A stretch of 43,153 bases of DNA from Paludibacteraceae bacterium (GTDB taxonomy: Bacteria; Bacteroidota; Bacteroidia; Bacteroidales; Paludibacteraceae), in assembly GCA_017557345.1 (NCBI GenBank), contig JAFYZR010000101.1, positions 1 through 43,153 of the forward strand, written 5' to 3'. Position 1 is the stretch's first letter. Each line of letters opens with the position of its first letter. The notes beneath the pieces were generated by a model, which searched no databases, had not been told where the DNA came from, and saw only the letters and a program-made list of their open reading frames with translations. This document shows, in pieces, positions 7,842-14,834 of this stretch. Position numbers and translations under genes: made by a program.

Positions 7842-7934
7842 GTGGAAGATCTTTTTGGTGATGATATTCGTTCACGCTCTTTCTGGCGCGAAAAGCTTTA
7901 TGAAACCCTCATTAATAGAGGGGAAAATGAGTAA
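7842..7934 (+). pseudogene. C-terminal coding remnant next to the IS21-type relic
   Basis: A 30-codon frame ending in TAA at 7932 reads like a real protein tail (VEDLFGDDIRSRSFWREK then LYETLINRGENE). It remains open back through the right end of the IS relic, with no start codon of its own. This is what is expected if the element or a deletion removed the 5' part of a gene. The parent family is not recognised. Confidence 0.3.
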
Positions 7935-7960
7935 TCAAATCGTTGACGATTCTATTGCAT

Positions 7961-7993
7961 TTACGGCAGGGCATGATCAATACCCTGCCGTAA
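7961..7993. terminator. terminator hairpin downstream of the DUF4143-type ATPase gene
   Basis: TTACGGCAGGG (7961-7971) pairs perfectly with CCCTGCCGTAA (7983-7993), giving 11 bp with an 11-base loop. It lies about 30 bases beyond the stop of the minus-strand ATPase gene at 8023. A long U-tract is missing on both strands. Confidence 0.5.
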
Positions 7994-8022
7994 TTATTCA
8001 TGTCTCACGTTTGAGGAGTTTC

Positions 8023-9309
8023 TTAAGGCTTCAAGCATGCCAATGGTATAACCATCACGCCATCAAGACGGGTGTAGGCATATTCGCCCCCGGTGATTAC
8101 CATAAGCAGATCCGGCTCGCGGAGAGGAACCTGTTTTTCCTCTTTGTTATGTTTCCTAATAAGGTCTGCTAGTTCTTTGAGGTGAGAGGCTCCGTCTTCA
8201 ATTTCACTGCTGCCCAACTTGCACTCGATAAGGGCGTATCGACCGTCTTCCAGATGCAAAACTACATCAGCTTCAAGACCGTAGCGATCTCGATAGTGGG
8301 AGATTTCACCTCCTACTTGGGCAGAATAGACCTTGAGATCACGTACGCACATAGCTTCGAAGATAAAGCCGAAGGTCTTGAGCTGAGTTTTTAATTGACC
8401 GGGGCCAAGGCCTAAGGCGGCAACAGCTACTGACGGATCGCAAAAACTCCGCTTCTCACCACTGCGGATTGCAGTTTTAGAACGGATTGATGGGTTCCAG
8501 GCTGTGATGTCCTGGATGACGAAGAGTTTCTCCAGTGCAGCCACATATTTGTCGAAGGTGCTGCGTGCCAATGAATCGTTATTTGCCGAGACATCGGCAA
8601 GAATAGTTGTCTTATCGGCAAGGGTGGAAATGTTACGGGCATAGGAACGGAGAATAGCCCTGGCAATCTTAGGATCCAGTTTTTCTTTGGCCGCTTTTGA
8701 GATATCTTTATCGCAAACAGTCTTCACATAGTTCTTGGCAATAAGGAGTTTGCCGCGCTCCGTTTTAGGCTGGAGGGCAGCAGGCCACCCCCCGCGGCAG
8801 GCAGCAAAGATGAGATCCTCGACACTCAATTTGGAATGAGCACTTATTTCAATAGCGGGATTATCGAACAGTGCTTCCAATGAGACCTCTCCAGTCGATT
8901 CTCCTGTCTCATAGAGGCTCATCGGGGACATCGTAAGATCCGCAATCCTACCCGTGCCTGTATGTGCAGTCTCGGTTGTATCGGCAGATGTCGACCCCGT
9001 CAAGATGAACTGCGATGGCTTCTGACGACGGTCACAGGCAACTCGAACGGCATCCCAAAGCGTAGGTGCATCCTGCCATTCATCAATCAGGCGTGGCGTT
9101 TCCCCTTCCAAAAGGAGAGATGCTTTGGTCAGCGCAGTAGCGAGATATTCATCCCTCTTATCTGTGTCCTGTAGTTCGATGATACTAGCGGCTTTCTGCT
9201 TGGCCGTTGTTGTTTTTCCGCACCATTTAGGGCCTTCTATGTTGACAGCTCCAAAAGCATCCAGGTAGTCCTGCAGTTGGTCATCTATTACTCTTTTCAG
9301 GTACTCCAT
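8023..9309 (-). CDS. AAA-type ATPase with DUF4143-like C-terminal domain
   Basis: A 428-residue protein of the widespread AAA_14/DUF4143 group. The Walker A loop GPKWCGKTTT lies at residues 26-35 and the Walker B-like LIDEWQDAP at about 96-104, followed by sensor-like FILTGSTS. The C-terminus (FIFEAMCVRDL ... LEADVVLHLEDGRYALIECKLG) has the E...D...ECK spacing of a PD-(D/E)XK nuclease-like core. These proteins are common in Bacteroidota mobile regions and their role is unclear. The start at 9309 is preceded by AAAGGA at good spacing; an upstream in-frame extension to 9363 lacks this. It is a single gene, transcribed against its neighbours, between relics. Confidence 0.85.
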   Translation of the reverse strand: MEYLKRVIDDQLQDYLDAFGAVNIEGPKWCGKTTTAKQKAASIIELQDTDKRDEYLATALTKASLLLEGETPRLIDEWQDAPTLWDAVRVACDRRQKPSQFILTGSTSADTTETAHTGTGRIADLTMSPMSLYETGESTGEVSLEALFDNPAIEISAHSKLSVEDLIFAACRGGWPAALQPKTERGKLLIAKNYVKTVCDKDISKAAKEKLDPKIARAILRSYARNISTLADKTTILADVSANNDSLARSTFDKYVAALEKLFVIQDITAWNPSIRSKTAIRSGEKRSFCDPSVAVAALGLGPGQLKTQLKTFGFIFEAMCVRDLKVYSAQVGGEISHYRDRYGLEADVVLHLEDGRYALIECKLGSSEIEDGASHLKELADLIRKHNKEEKQVPLREPDLLMVITGGEYAYTRLDGVMVIPLACLKP

Positions 9310-9513
9310 AATCGCATCCTTTGTATTATGGTGCAATTTAGGCATTATACAGTACTCTACCAAATCTTTTCGAGGAATTAAACGGTGAGTTTTGTGAAAT
9401 TCTGACGGTAAGATTTGCGGATAATTGGCGGTAGGATTTGTGGTATATTCGCTATATAGGTGCTTTCTATTTGTAAATCACATAGAATAATGCTCTTTTC
9501 TCGTTATTTTGGT

Positions 9514-9592
9514 TATATTTGTGAAACAGAAAACGGAGTTATGTACGACAATATCGTAAGCCATTCGCCCCACAAAGGCTTCCTGGATTATG
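9514..9592 (+). promoter_or_regulatory. promoter and shortened leader RNA, copy 2
   Basis: TATATTTG at 9514-9521 is a -7 box. Downstream, ATGTACGACA resembles copies 1 and 3, and a different but equivalent stem forms (TACGA 9544-9548 with TCGTA 9554-9558). The terminal hairpin also recurs (TTCCT ... AGGAA, ending GGGCGAGGAATA as in the other copies). The middle hairpin is lost or much reduced. It precedes the 97-aa ORF at 9632. The remainder of the 9310-9631 gap is AT-rich and shows no gene. Confidence 0.6.
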
Positions 9593-9631
9593 GGCGAGGA
9601 ATAAATAGACAGCTCCACGTGCTTTGAGAGA

Positions 9632-9925
9632 ATGAGGCCTTTTCATACAAACATCGTAGTTCCCACGCTTATTGAACTCGGTGAGTTGGCAGGAATCATT
9701 CATGAATTAGTTCAAGAACCGATGGCCAACTGTCGTTATTATTCTGAAACAGATTTGAAAAATCGCTTTTATGAGGCGGTAAAACATGATCTTATCTCAA
9801 TAGATTTCAATGATAAAAAGAATCAACAGAAGTGGCAGTTATTATTGGAGCGAGAGAAAGTACTGGGGTCAATAGATTTCTCACAATTAAAAAAAGCGAT
9901 ACCGATGGCGAATAAAAAGGAATAG
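9632..9925 (+). CDS. small hypothetical protein (97 aa) behind leader copy 2
   Basis: Not recognised with confidence. The protein is soluble and mostly helical: VPTLIELGELAGIIHELVQE, then a polar helix (YSETDLKNRFYEAVKHDLI), then a lysine-rich C-terminus. The genomic position, just after a capsule-type leader and before a polysaccharide locus, is where Bacteroides loci often carry small transcriptional regulators such as UpxZ. Length and sequence do not convincingly match UpxZ, so this is only a contextual idea. AT-rich codon use matches the accessory DNA. An alternative internal ATG exists at residue 31. Confidence 0.55.
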   Translation: MRPFHTNIVVPTLIELGELAGIIHELVQEPMANCRYYSETDLKNRFYEAVKHDLISIDFNDKKNQQKWQLLLEREKVLGSIDFSQLKKAIPMANKKE

Positions 9926-9991
9926 GCCGTAGCACCTCGGATCTTCAATGAGAATAATCATCGACGTACTCTCCTTGTTTAAATCCGTTTA

Positions 9992-10015
9992 CCCCCCCCC
10001 CCCCCCAAAAAAAAA
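9992..10015. repeat. homopolymer tract C15 followed by A9
   Basis: Fifteen C (9992-10006) run directly into nine A (10007-10015) just before the terminator stem. The homologous site at 40613-40628 reads CCCCATACAAAAAA, so the C-run has expanded here. It lies outside any gene. It could be a slippage-prone tract or a sequencing or assembly artefact. Confidence 0.9.
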
Positions 10016-10041
10016 GGCTCGAAAGATTGCTCTTTCGGGCC
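10016..10041. terminator. bidirectional terminator (copy of the tRNA-Ser terminator)
   Basis: GGCTCGAAAGA (10016-10026) pairs with TCTTTCGGGCC (10031-10041) with one G-U pair and a TTGC loop. It is preceded by A9 and followed by TTTT, so it can end transcription on both strands. The same structure stands at 40629-40654. Confidence 0.85.
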
Positions 10042-10081
10042 TTTTCGGGGTTCAACTCTTGTAAACGATTGATTTACAGGG

Positions 10082-10306
10082 TTATTTGCGGTGAGGAAGG
10101 GTCTTGTTCTTGGCAGGGTCCTCCTTGAAGAGGGCGAGGAGGGACGCGTCGTCCATCGTCAGGATTTCCTCCAGGGTCTTCCCGCTTTGGTTGAAGGTGC
10201 TGATGTATTTCCTCACGGTGTTCCGCGAGATGTCCAGAAGGTCGGCCGTGGTCTTGCTTCCCTTGCCTGCGGCGTAGCATCGCAGGACTTGCTTGATTCG
10301 TGACAT
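10082..10306 (-). pseudogene. istA: truncated IS21-family transposase istA (N-terminal part only)
   Basis: The first ~65 codons read MSRIKQVLRCYAAGKGSK followed by a helix-turn-helix (TTADLLDISRNTVRKYIS), matching the N-terminal DNA-binding region of IS21 IstA. The DDE catalytic core and istB are missing. The frame ends by reading into the copied tRNA-Ser tail, so its last residues (TLPHRK) are translated tRNA 3' end. ATAGGAGA upstream of ATG 10306 supports this start rather than the in-frame ATG at 10327. Transposase activity is not expected. Confidence 0.85.
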
Positions 10307-10440
10307 ACTGATTCTCCTATTTGGCATGATGTATTTCGTGCTGCAGTCCGCTGCGGCACGGGGAGCCTCGTAGTATGTCCAGGGGGAACGTCATCGTGCG
10401 GCAGCGGAAGGATATAATAAGCCGTCGTACGACAACACCA

Positions 10441-10448
10441 CAAAGGTA
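10441..10448 (-). promoter_or_regulatory. -7 box for the istA fragment
   Basis: Read on the minus strand this is TACCTTTG, matching TAnnTTTG. It stands about 135 bases upstream of the istA start, in the position of an IS end promoter. No clear -33 element was seen. Confidence 0.4.
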
Positions 10449-10467
10449 GACAATAATTCCAAACTCC

Positions 10468-10518
10468 GCAAATCGGAATCAGCGAACCGGCCTCGGCGAA
10501 TCGGAATCGGGGAACCGG
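10468..10518. repeat. two 23-bp imperfect direct repeats at the IS21 end
   Basis: GCAAATCGGAATCAGCGAAC-CGG (10468-10490) and GCGAATCGGAATCGGGGAAC-CGG (10496-10518) are spaced 28 bases apart, start to start. IS21 ends usually carry several such transposase-binding repeats, so this probably marks the outer end of the element that left the istA fragment. Leader copy 3 homology begins two bases later. An operator role is possible but less likely. Confidence 0.6.
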
Positions 10519-10520
10519 AG

Positions 10521-10728
10521 GGCGTTTTTTATAACGATTCTAAAGAACGCTGATGCCATAGGTGTTTTTTTGGCACAAGTGTAAAAAAGGAATTGAATTA
10601 TTCATTATATTTGTACAATTAGGTATCGTACGTAGTATACGTACGGCATTCGGCCGTTAGGAGGGTTCTTGGATAGGAAACCGGGAGGTCGAATTATTCC
10701 TTGCTTGAACGATAATTGGGCGAGGAAT
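10521..10728 (+). promoter_or_regulatory. promoter and structured leader RNA, copy 3, upstream of wecB
   Basis: Contains TATATTTG at 10606-10613 as the -7 box. The predicted transcript folds into a perfect 8-bp hairpin (CGTACGTA 10627-10634 with TACGTACG 10638-10645), a G-U-rich hairpin (TCTTGG with CCGGGA around 10667-10686), and ATTCCTTGC (10696-10704) with GCGAGGAAT (10720-10728). The upstream part (ATAACGATTCTAAAGAA, GGTGTTTTTTTGGCACA) is also conserved in copy 1. WecB starts 43 bases after the last stem. The likely role is control of entry into the polysaccharide operon. Confidence 0.75.
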
Positions 10729-10771
10729 AGAAGTAAATGCCATACCTGAACCTATTCTGTTTTTCTTTTTT

Positions 10772-11935
10772 ATGAAAAAGATAATGCTTGTTTTCGGAAC
10801 CCGCCCAGAGGCCATCAAAATGTGCCCCTTAGTGAAGGAGTTCCAGAAGTTTCCCGACGAGTTTGAGACGATTGTGTGTGTCACAGGTCAGCACCGCGAA
10901 ATGCTGGACCAGGTGCTCAGGATATTTGAAGTCAAGCCGGACTTCGACCTGAATATCATGAAGCAGGGGCAGGATCTGTATGATGTCACAGCCCGCGTGC
11001 TTACTGGAATGCGCGACGTACTCAAGGAAGTCAAGCCCGATGTGGTGCTTGTCCATGGTGACACTACCACCAGCACCGCTGCAGCGCTCGCAGCTTTCTA
11101 CCAGCAAATTCCCGTTGGCCATGTCGAAGCAGGTTTACGCACTCACAATATCTACAGCCCTTGGCCGGAGGAAATGAACCGGCAGATAACTGGGCGAATT
11201 GCCTCTTACAACTTCGCGCCCACACCTCTTAGCGAGAAGAACCTCCTGGAGGAGAAGGCCCATGGGCAGATCTTCGTGACGGGCAACACTGTGATTGATG
11301 CCCTTCACATGGTGGTCAACAAACTCAAGAGTGATAGAGCCTTAGCGGACGAGCAAATCACGGTCTTGAAGAATGCTGGCTACGACGTCACTCGCCTTGA
11401 CAACGGCAAGACGCTCGTTCTCATCACGGGACATCGTAGGGAGAATTTTGGTGAAGGCTTCATCAGTATGGTAACAGCGATGAAAGACCTCAGTGAGAAG
11501 TATCCAGAGGTGGATTTCGTCTACCCGATGCATCTCAATCCGAATGTTCGCAAGCCCATTCACGAGGTCTTCGGTGAGGACCTTACCGCCTACAAGAACT
11601 TCTTCTTCATAGAGCCTCTGCAGTACCTGGAATTCGTTTATCTGATGGAAAAAAGCGCCGTCGTTCTGACCGACTCCGGCGGCATCCAGGAAGAGGCTCC
11701 CGGCCTTGGGAAGCCCGTGCTCGTGATGCGCGACACCACTGAACGTCCTGAGGCGCTCAAGAGCGGCACCGTTCATCTTGTAGGCACGAACCACGACCTC
11801 ATCGTGAATGAAGTGAGTATATTGCTTGATGACTCGGCTGCCTATGAGCGCATGAGTAAGGCTGTGAATCCTTATGGTGATGGGCAAGCTTGTCATCGAA
11901 TTGTCGGCGCCTTTAAAGAGTCAAGATGGGAATAA
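10772..11935 (+). CDS. wecB: UDP-N-acetylglucosamine 2-epimerase (non-hydrolysing)
   Basis: At 387 residues the protein has the usual WecB length and motifs: GTRPEAIKMCPLV at the N-terminus, HGDTTTSTAAALAA, VEAGLRT, WPEEMNRQ, GHRREN, and DSGGIQEEAPGLGKPVLVMR near the UDP site. It interconverts UDP-GlcNAc and UDP-ManNAc in the cytosol, supplying ManNAc (or a derived sugar) for the repeat unit. It is the first gene of the locus and follows leader copy 3 directly. A decayed 3' fragment of a second copy lies at 7304-7495. It is GC-richer than the following genes, which marks a compositional break at about 11.9 kb. Confidence 0.95.
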   Translation: MKKIMLVFGTRPEAIKMCPLVKEFQKFPDEFETIVCVTGQHREMLDQVLRIFEVKPDFDLNIMKQGQDLYDVTARVLTGMRDVLKEVKPDVVLVHGDTTTSTAAALAAFYQQIPVGHVEAGLRTHNIYSPWPEEMNRQITGRIASYNFAPTPLSEKNLLEEKAHGQIFVTGNTVIDALHMVVNKLKSDRALADEQITVLKNAGYDVTRLDNGKTLVLITGHRRENFGEGFISMVTAMKDLSEKYPEVDFVYPMHLNPNVRKPIHEVFGEDLTAYKNFFFIEPLQYLEFVYLMEKSAVVLTDSGGIQEEAPGLGKPVLVMRDTTERPEALKSGTVHLVGTNHDLIVNEVSILLDDSAAYERMSKAVNPYGDGQACHRIVGAFKESRWE

Positions 11936-12070
11936 TAAAGAGGTGACATCTGTTTTATCTATTACTTTGTTCATTATGTCTTTTTTGAATTATTCCTGAA
12001 TACACTTTTAGAGTTGTGCGTTTGTAATTGTTTTATTAGGGGGTAATCACTCTGCGATAGTAAATTAATA

Positions 12071-13201
12071 ATGAGGATATTAGTCAATGCTTCAAACATC
12101 GGGAAAGGCGGAGCCGCTCAGGTTACCCAAAGCATCTGTGAGGGTTTAATAGAATTGAATCAACATTCATTTGTTGTGGTTCTGTCTACTTCTGCGATTC
12201 AAGCTAAAGGTGTTCTACCAGATGACCATGTTATTGAGGTAATCGAGCATTCGGTCTCGAGGTCATATTTCACAAAGATTACCGGAAGAGAGCCGTTTTT
12301 AGATGATCTTGTAACAACTCGTAAAATTGATTGTGTACTTTCTGTTTTCGGGCCAACGTGGTGGGTCCCTAAATGTCCTCATCTATGCGGTTTTGCTCTT
12401 GCGCATATCGTTATGCCGGAATCTCCATTCTTTCGAAAAATGAAATTGAGAACACGTATTAAAAGTCATTTGAATTCACGAATAATGAGTTTTTTTTACC
12501 ATAAGTGTTCTCGTTACTATTATACGGAGAATGAGATGATTTCGGAGCGTTTACGCAAGGTTTTAAAGCAAACAAAAGTCTATACTGTTACAAATTATTA
12601 TAATCAAGTTTTTGATCATCCAGAAAGATGGAAACTATCTTCTTTGCCACCCTTTTTAGGTAAAACTTTCATCACCCTGGCCGCACCATATCCTCATAAG
12701 AATTTACCCATCGCCATAGACATATCACGATATCTTAAGAACAAGTATCCGGATTTTCTTTTCCGTTTTGTTTTTTCAATAGAGGAGAAAGATTATCCCG
12801 CAATTGATGATGAACTGAGATGTCATTTTGTCTTTATTGGCCATGTATCAATCGAAGAGTGCCCGTCTTTATATCAACAATCAGATGTAGTCTTCCAACC
12901 CACATTATTAGAGTGCTTCACTGCTGCTTACCCCGAAGCAATGCGTATGGGGAAGCCCATAGTGACAACAGATCTTAGTTTTGCCAGAGGATTATGCGGC
13001 AAATCGGCGATTTTTTATAGCCCTCTTTCTTATCAAGAAGCCGCTGAGAGTCTATATCTAGTTTCCACCAACGAATCTCTTGTTCAGTCTCTAGTTCATC
13101 ATGGGCGTGAACAATTAAAGGATTTTGATAACTATTCTGATCGAGTGCATAAATTAGTTTCTCTCTGCGAACTAGTGGTAAGTGAGGGCTCTTCTTCATA
13201 A
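12071..13201 (+). CDS. glycosyltransferase, GT4-like (GT-B fold)
   Basis: A 376-residue protein starting MRILVNASNIGKGGAAQVTQ, a Rossmann-like first strand with the glycine-rich loop of GT-B enzymes. The C-terminal domain shows TLAAPYPHKNLPIAIDISRY (the usual position of the phosphate-contacting loop) and DVVFQPTLLECFTAAYPEAM with an E-x7-E-like arrangement, which normally contacts the sugar nucleotide. No membrane segment is evident. It would add one sugar to the undecaprenyl-linked oligosaccharide on the cytoplasmic face. Donor and acceptor are unknown. The 135-base gap after wecB shows no gene or clear terminator, so readthrough is plausible. Confidence 0.85.
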   Translation: MRILVNASNIGKGGAAQVTQSICEGLIELNQHSFVVVLSTSAIQAKGVLPDDHVIEVIEHSVSRSYFTKITGREPFLDDLVTTRKIDCVLSVFGPTWWVPKCPHLCGFALAHIVMPESPFFRKMKLRTRIKSHLNSRIMSFFYHKCSRYYYTENEMISERLRKVLKQTKVYTVTNYYNQVFDHPERWKLSSLPPFLGKTFITLAAPYPHKNLPIAIDISRYLKNKYPDFLFRFVFSIEEKDYPAIDDELRCHFVFIGHVSIEECPSLYQQSDVVFQPTLLECFTAAYPEAMRMGKPIVTTDLSFARGLCGKSAIFYSPLSYQEAAESLYLVSTNESLVQSLVHHGREQLKDFDNYSDRVHKLVSLCELVVSEGSSS

Positions 13202-13257
13202 TTCTACACTGGGTGTGAGTTTTTTTTTAGATTTGCCTTAAAGTTTTTTTTGTTATT

Positions 13258-14814
13258 GTGGCTAGTGTTTCATCTAATAATCTGATAGCAAAGAACACAT
13301 TATTGTTGTATGCTAGGATGCTCCTTCTTTTAGGGGTTTCTCTATATACTAGTCGCATTGTCCTTTCAACGCTTGGAGTCGAAGATTATGGTCTATATGA
13401 TGTTGTCGGAGGTGTTGTATCTATGTTTACATTTATCAGCATGGCGATGGGTAACAGCACGAACCGATATATCACATACGCCCTTGGGAAAGGAGATAAA
13501 GATGAGTTGAACGATGTTGTAAGTGCAGCATGTGTAATCCATTGGGTGATTGCTATTCTTATCCTTGTATTAGCTGAGACTCTTGGGCTGTGGTTCCTGC
13601 ATCACAAGATGGTTATTCCGGATAATCGATTGATTGCAGCCGAGTGGGTTTATCAGTTCTCTATTATCGCCTGTATGGTTACAATTATTAGTGTCCCATA
13701 TAATGCGATGATTATTTCTCATGAAAAAATGGGAGCTTTTGCGGCAATATCTATTCTTGATGCTGTTTTAAAGTTATTGATTGCTTACCTTATACAGATT
13801 ACTGGACACGATAAGCTTATTATCTACGCAGCTCTTATCTTGAGCGTTAATGTTATGAACAGGTTGATCTATCAGTTGTATTGTAAGCATACTTTTGAGG
13901 AGGCGCGGAGTATCAAGATTAAAAAGAATTATCCCCAATTTCGGGAGATGACATCTTTTGCCGGGTGGAGTATGATAGGCAATTTGGTTTATTTGGGATA
14001 CACACAGGGGGTTAATATTCTTCTAAATATGTTTTTTGGTCCTGCGGTAAATGCCGCGCGAGGCGTTGCTTTTCAGGTCCAGGGAGCGATGAATGGGTTT
14101 GTTACTAATTTTCAAACGGCAATTAATCCTCAGATTATCAAATCTTACGCAACGCGGGACTTTAAAAGACAAACGCAACTTGTATTCTCTGGATCAAAGT
14201 TTTCTTTCTTTTTGATGCTTTGCATGGTACTTCCTGTTTTTTTAGAAGCAGAAGGAATCTTGCATTTGTGGTTGAAGGATGTCCCCGATTATTCCGCAGT
14301 GTTTCTTCGCCTGGTCTTATTGATTAGTTTGGTTTCACCTTTAGAAAATCCTATTGGGATATCCAATAATGCGACGGGAGATATAAAAAAGTATCAGATT
14401 GTAGCTGGTTGCTTTAATGTATTAATTATCTTTTTTTCCTACATAGTTTTAAAAATGGGTTTCGAGCCTTATTCTGTTTTTTTTGTGCAATTAATTATAA
14501 CAACGATTGTTCTCTTTGTAAAGATCTTAATAGTGAGCCCCAAGATTGGTTTCACATTTCGGGATTATGTTTCAAAGGTATTGTTTAGGGTTTTAATAGT
14601 AACCGTTTCGTCCGCAATTGTTCCATCTATATTGCATTTTGTTGCTCCCACCGAATCCCTTATATTCCTTATTATCAATTGTATGGTAGGGGTTTGTTCC
14701 GTTTCTTTTTTTGCTTTTTTCCTAGGGATGAATACTATAGAACGTTCTTTCATCCTCAAAAGAATAAAACGAGTCATTGGCCGGTATAGTGTTGTGAATA
14801 AAAGTAATCAATAA
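13258..14814 (+). CDS. wzx: polysaccharide flippase, Wzx-like (MATE/MVF clan)
   Basis: A 518-residue polytopic membrane protein with about twelve to fourteen hydrophobic segments. The N-terminus (LIAKNTLLLYARMLLLLGV, SLYTSRIVLSTLGVEDYGLY) is characteristic of Bacteroidota O-antigen flippases. It would move the completed undecaprenyl-diphosphate repeat unit across the inner membrane. The start is GTG at 13258; it places the conserved AKNTLLLY segment about ten residues in, as is usual, and no ATG fits. It lies 56 bases after the upstream glycosyltransferase. Strongly AT-rich. Confidence 0.92.
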   Translation: MASVSSNNLIAKNTLLLYARMLLLLGVSLYTSRIVLSTLGVEDYGLYDVVGGVVSMFTFISMAMGNSTNRYITYALGKGDKDELNDVVSAACVIHWVIAILILVLAETLGLWFLHHKMVIPDNRLIAAEWVYQFSIIACMVTIISVPYNAMIISHEKMGAFAAISILDAVLKLLIAYLIQITGHDKLIIYAALILSVNVMNRLIYQLYCKHTFEEARSIKIKKNYPQFREMTSFAGWSMIGNLVYLGYTQGVNILLNMFFGPAVNAARGVAFQVQGAMNGFVTNFQTAINPQIIKSYATRDFKRQTQLVFSGSKFSFFLMLCMVLPVFLEAEGILHLWLKDVPDYSAVFLRLVLLISLVSPLENPIGISNNATGDIKKYQIVAGCFNVLIIFFSYIVLKMGFEPYSVFFVQLIITTIVLFVKILIVSPKIGFTFRDYVSKVLFRVLIVTVSSAIVPSILHFVAPTESLIFLIINCMVGVCSVSFFAFFLGMNTIERSFILKRIKRVIGRYSVVNKSNQ

Positions 14815-14834
14815 TGGTCACATAGTGTATTGGT

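Larger units (their letters stand above)
9970..10101. repeat. direct repeat of the tRNA-Ser 3' tail and terminator (att-like, left copy)
   Basis: This stretch is homologous, with substitutions, to 40590-40714. Shared parts are GTTTAAATCCGTTTA versus GTTTAAATTCGTTTA, the identical terminator stem and loop, GATTTACA, and TTTGCGGTGAGGAAGGG versus the same string at 40699. C10089-G10101 equals the discriminator and last 12 bases of tRNA-Ser(CGA) at 40702-40788. Similarity stops exactly inside the tRNA, where istA sequence begins. That geometry is what site-specific integration into a tRNA 3' end leaves behind. Confidence 0.7.

Noticed and set aside
7768-8172. 134-aa plus-strand ORF across the IS relic and the ATPase 3' end
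   Set aside because: It runs through the inverted terminal repeats and a terminator hairpin and then antisense to the ATPase coding region. No family resemblance.
5444-10770. Invertible promoter as in Bacteroides capsule loci
   Set aside because: I found no pair of inverted repeats flanking any leader promoter and no invertase gene. The leaders are direct, same-strand copies.
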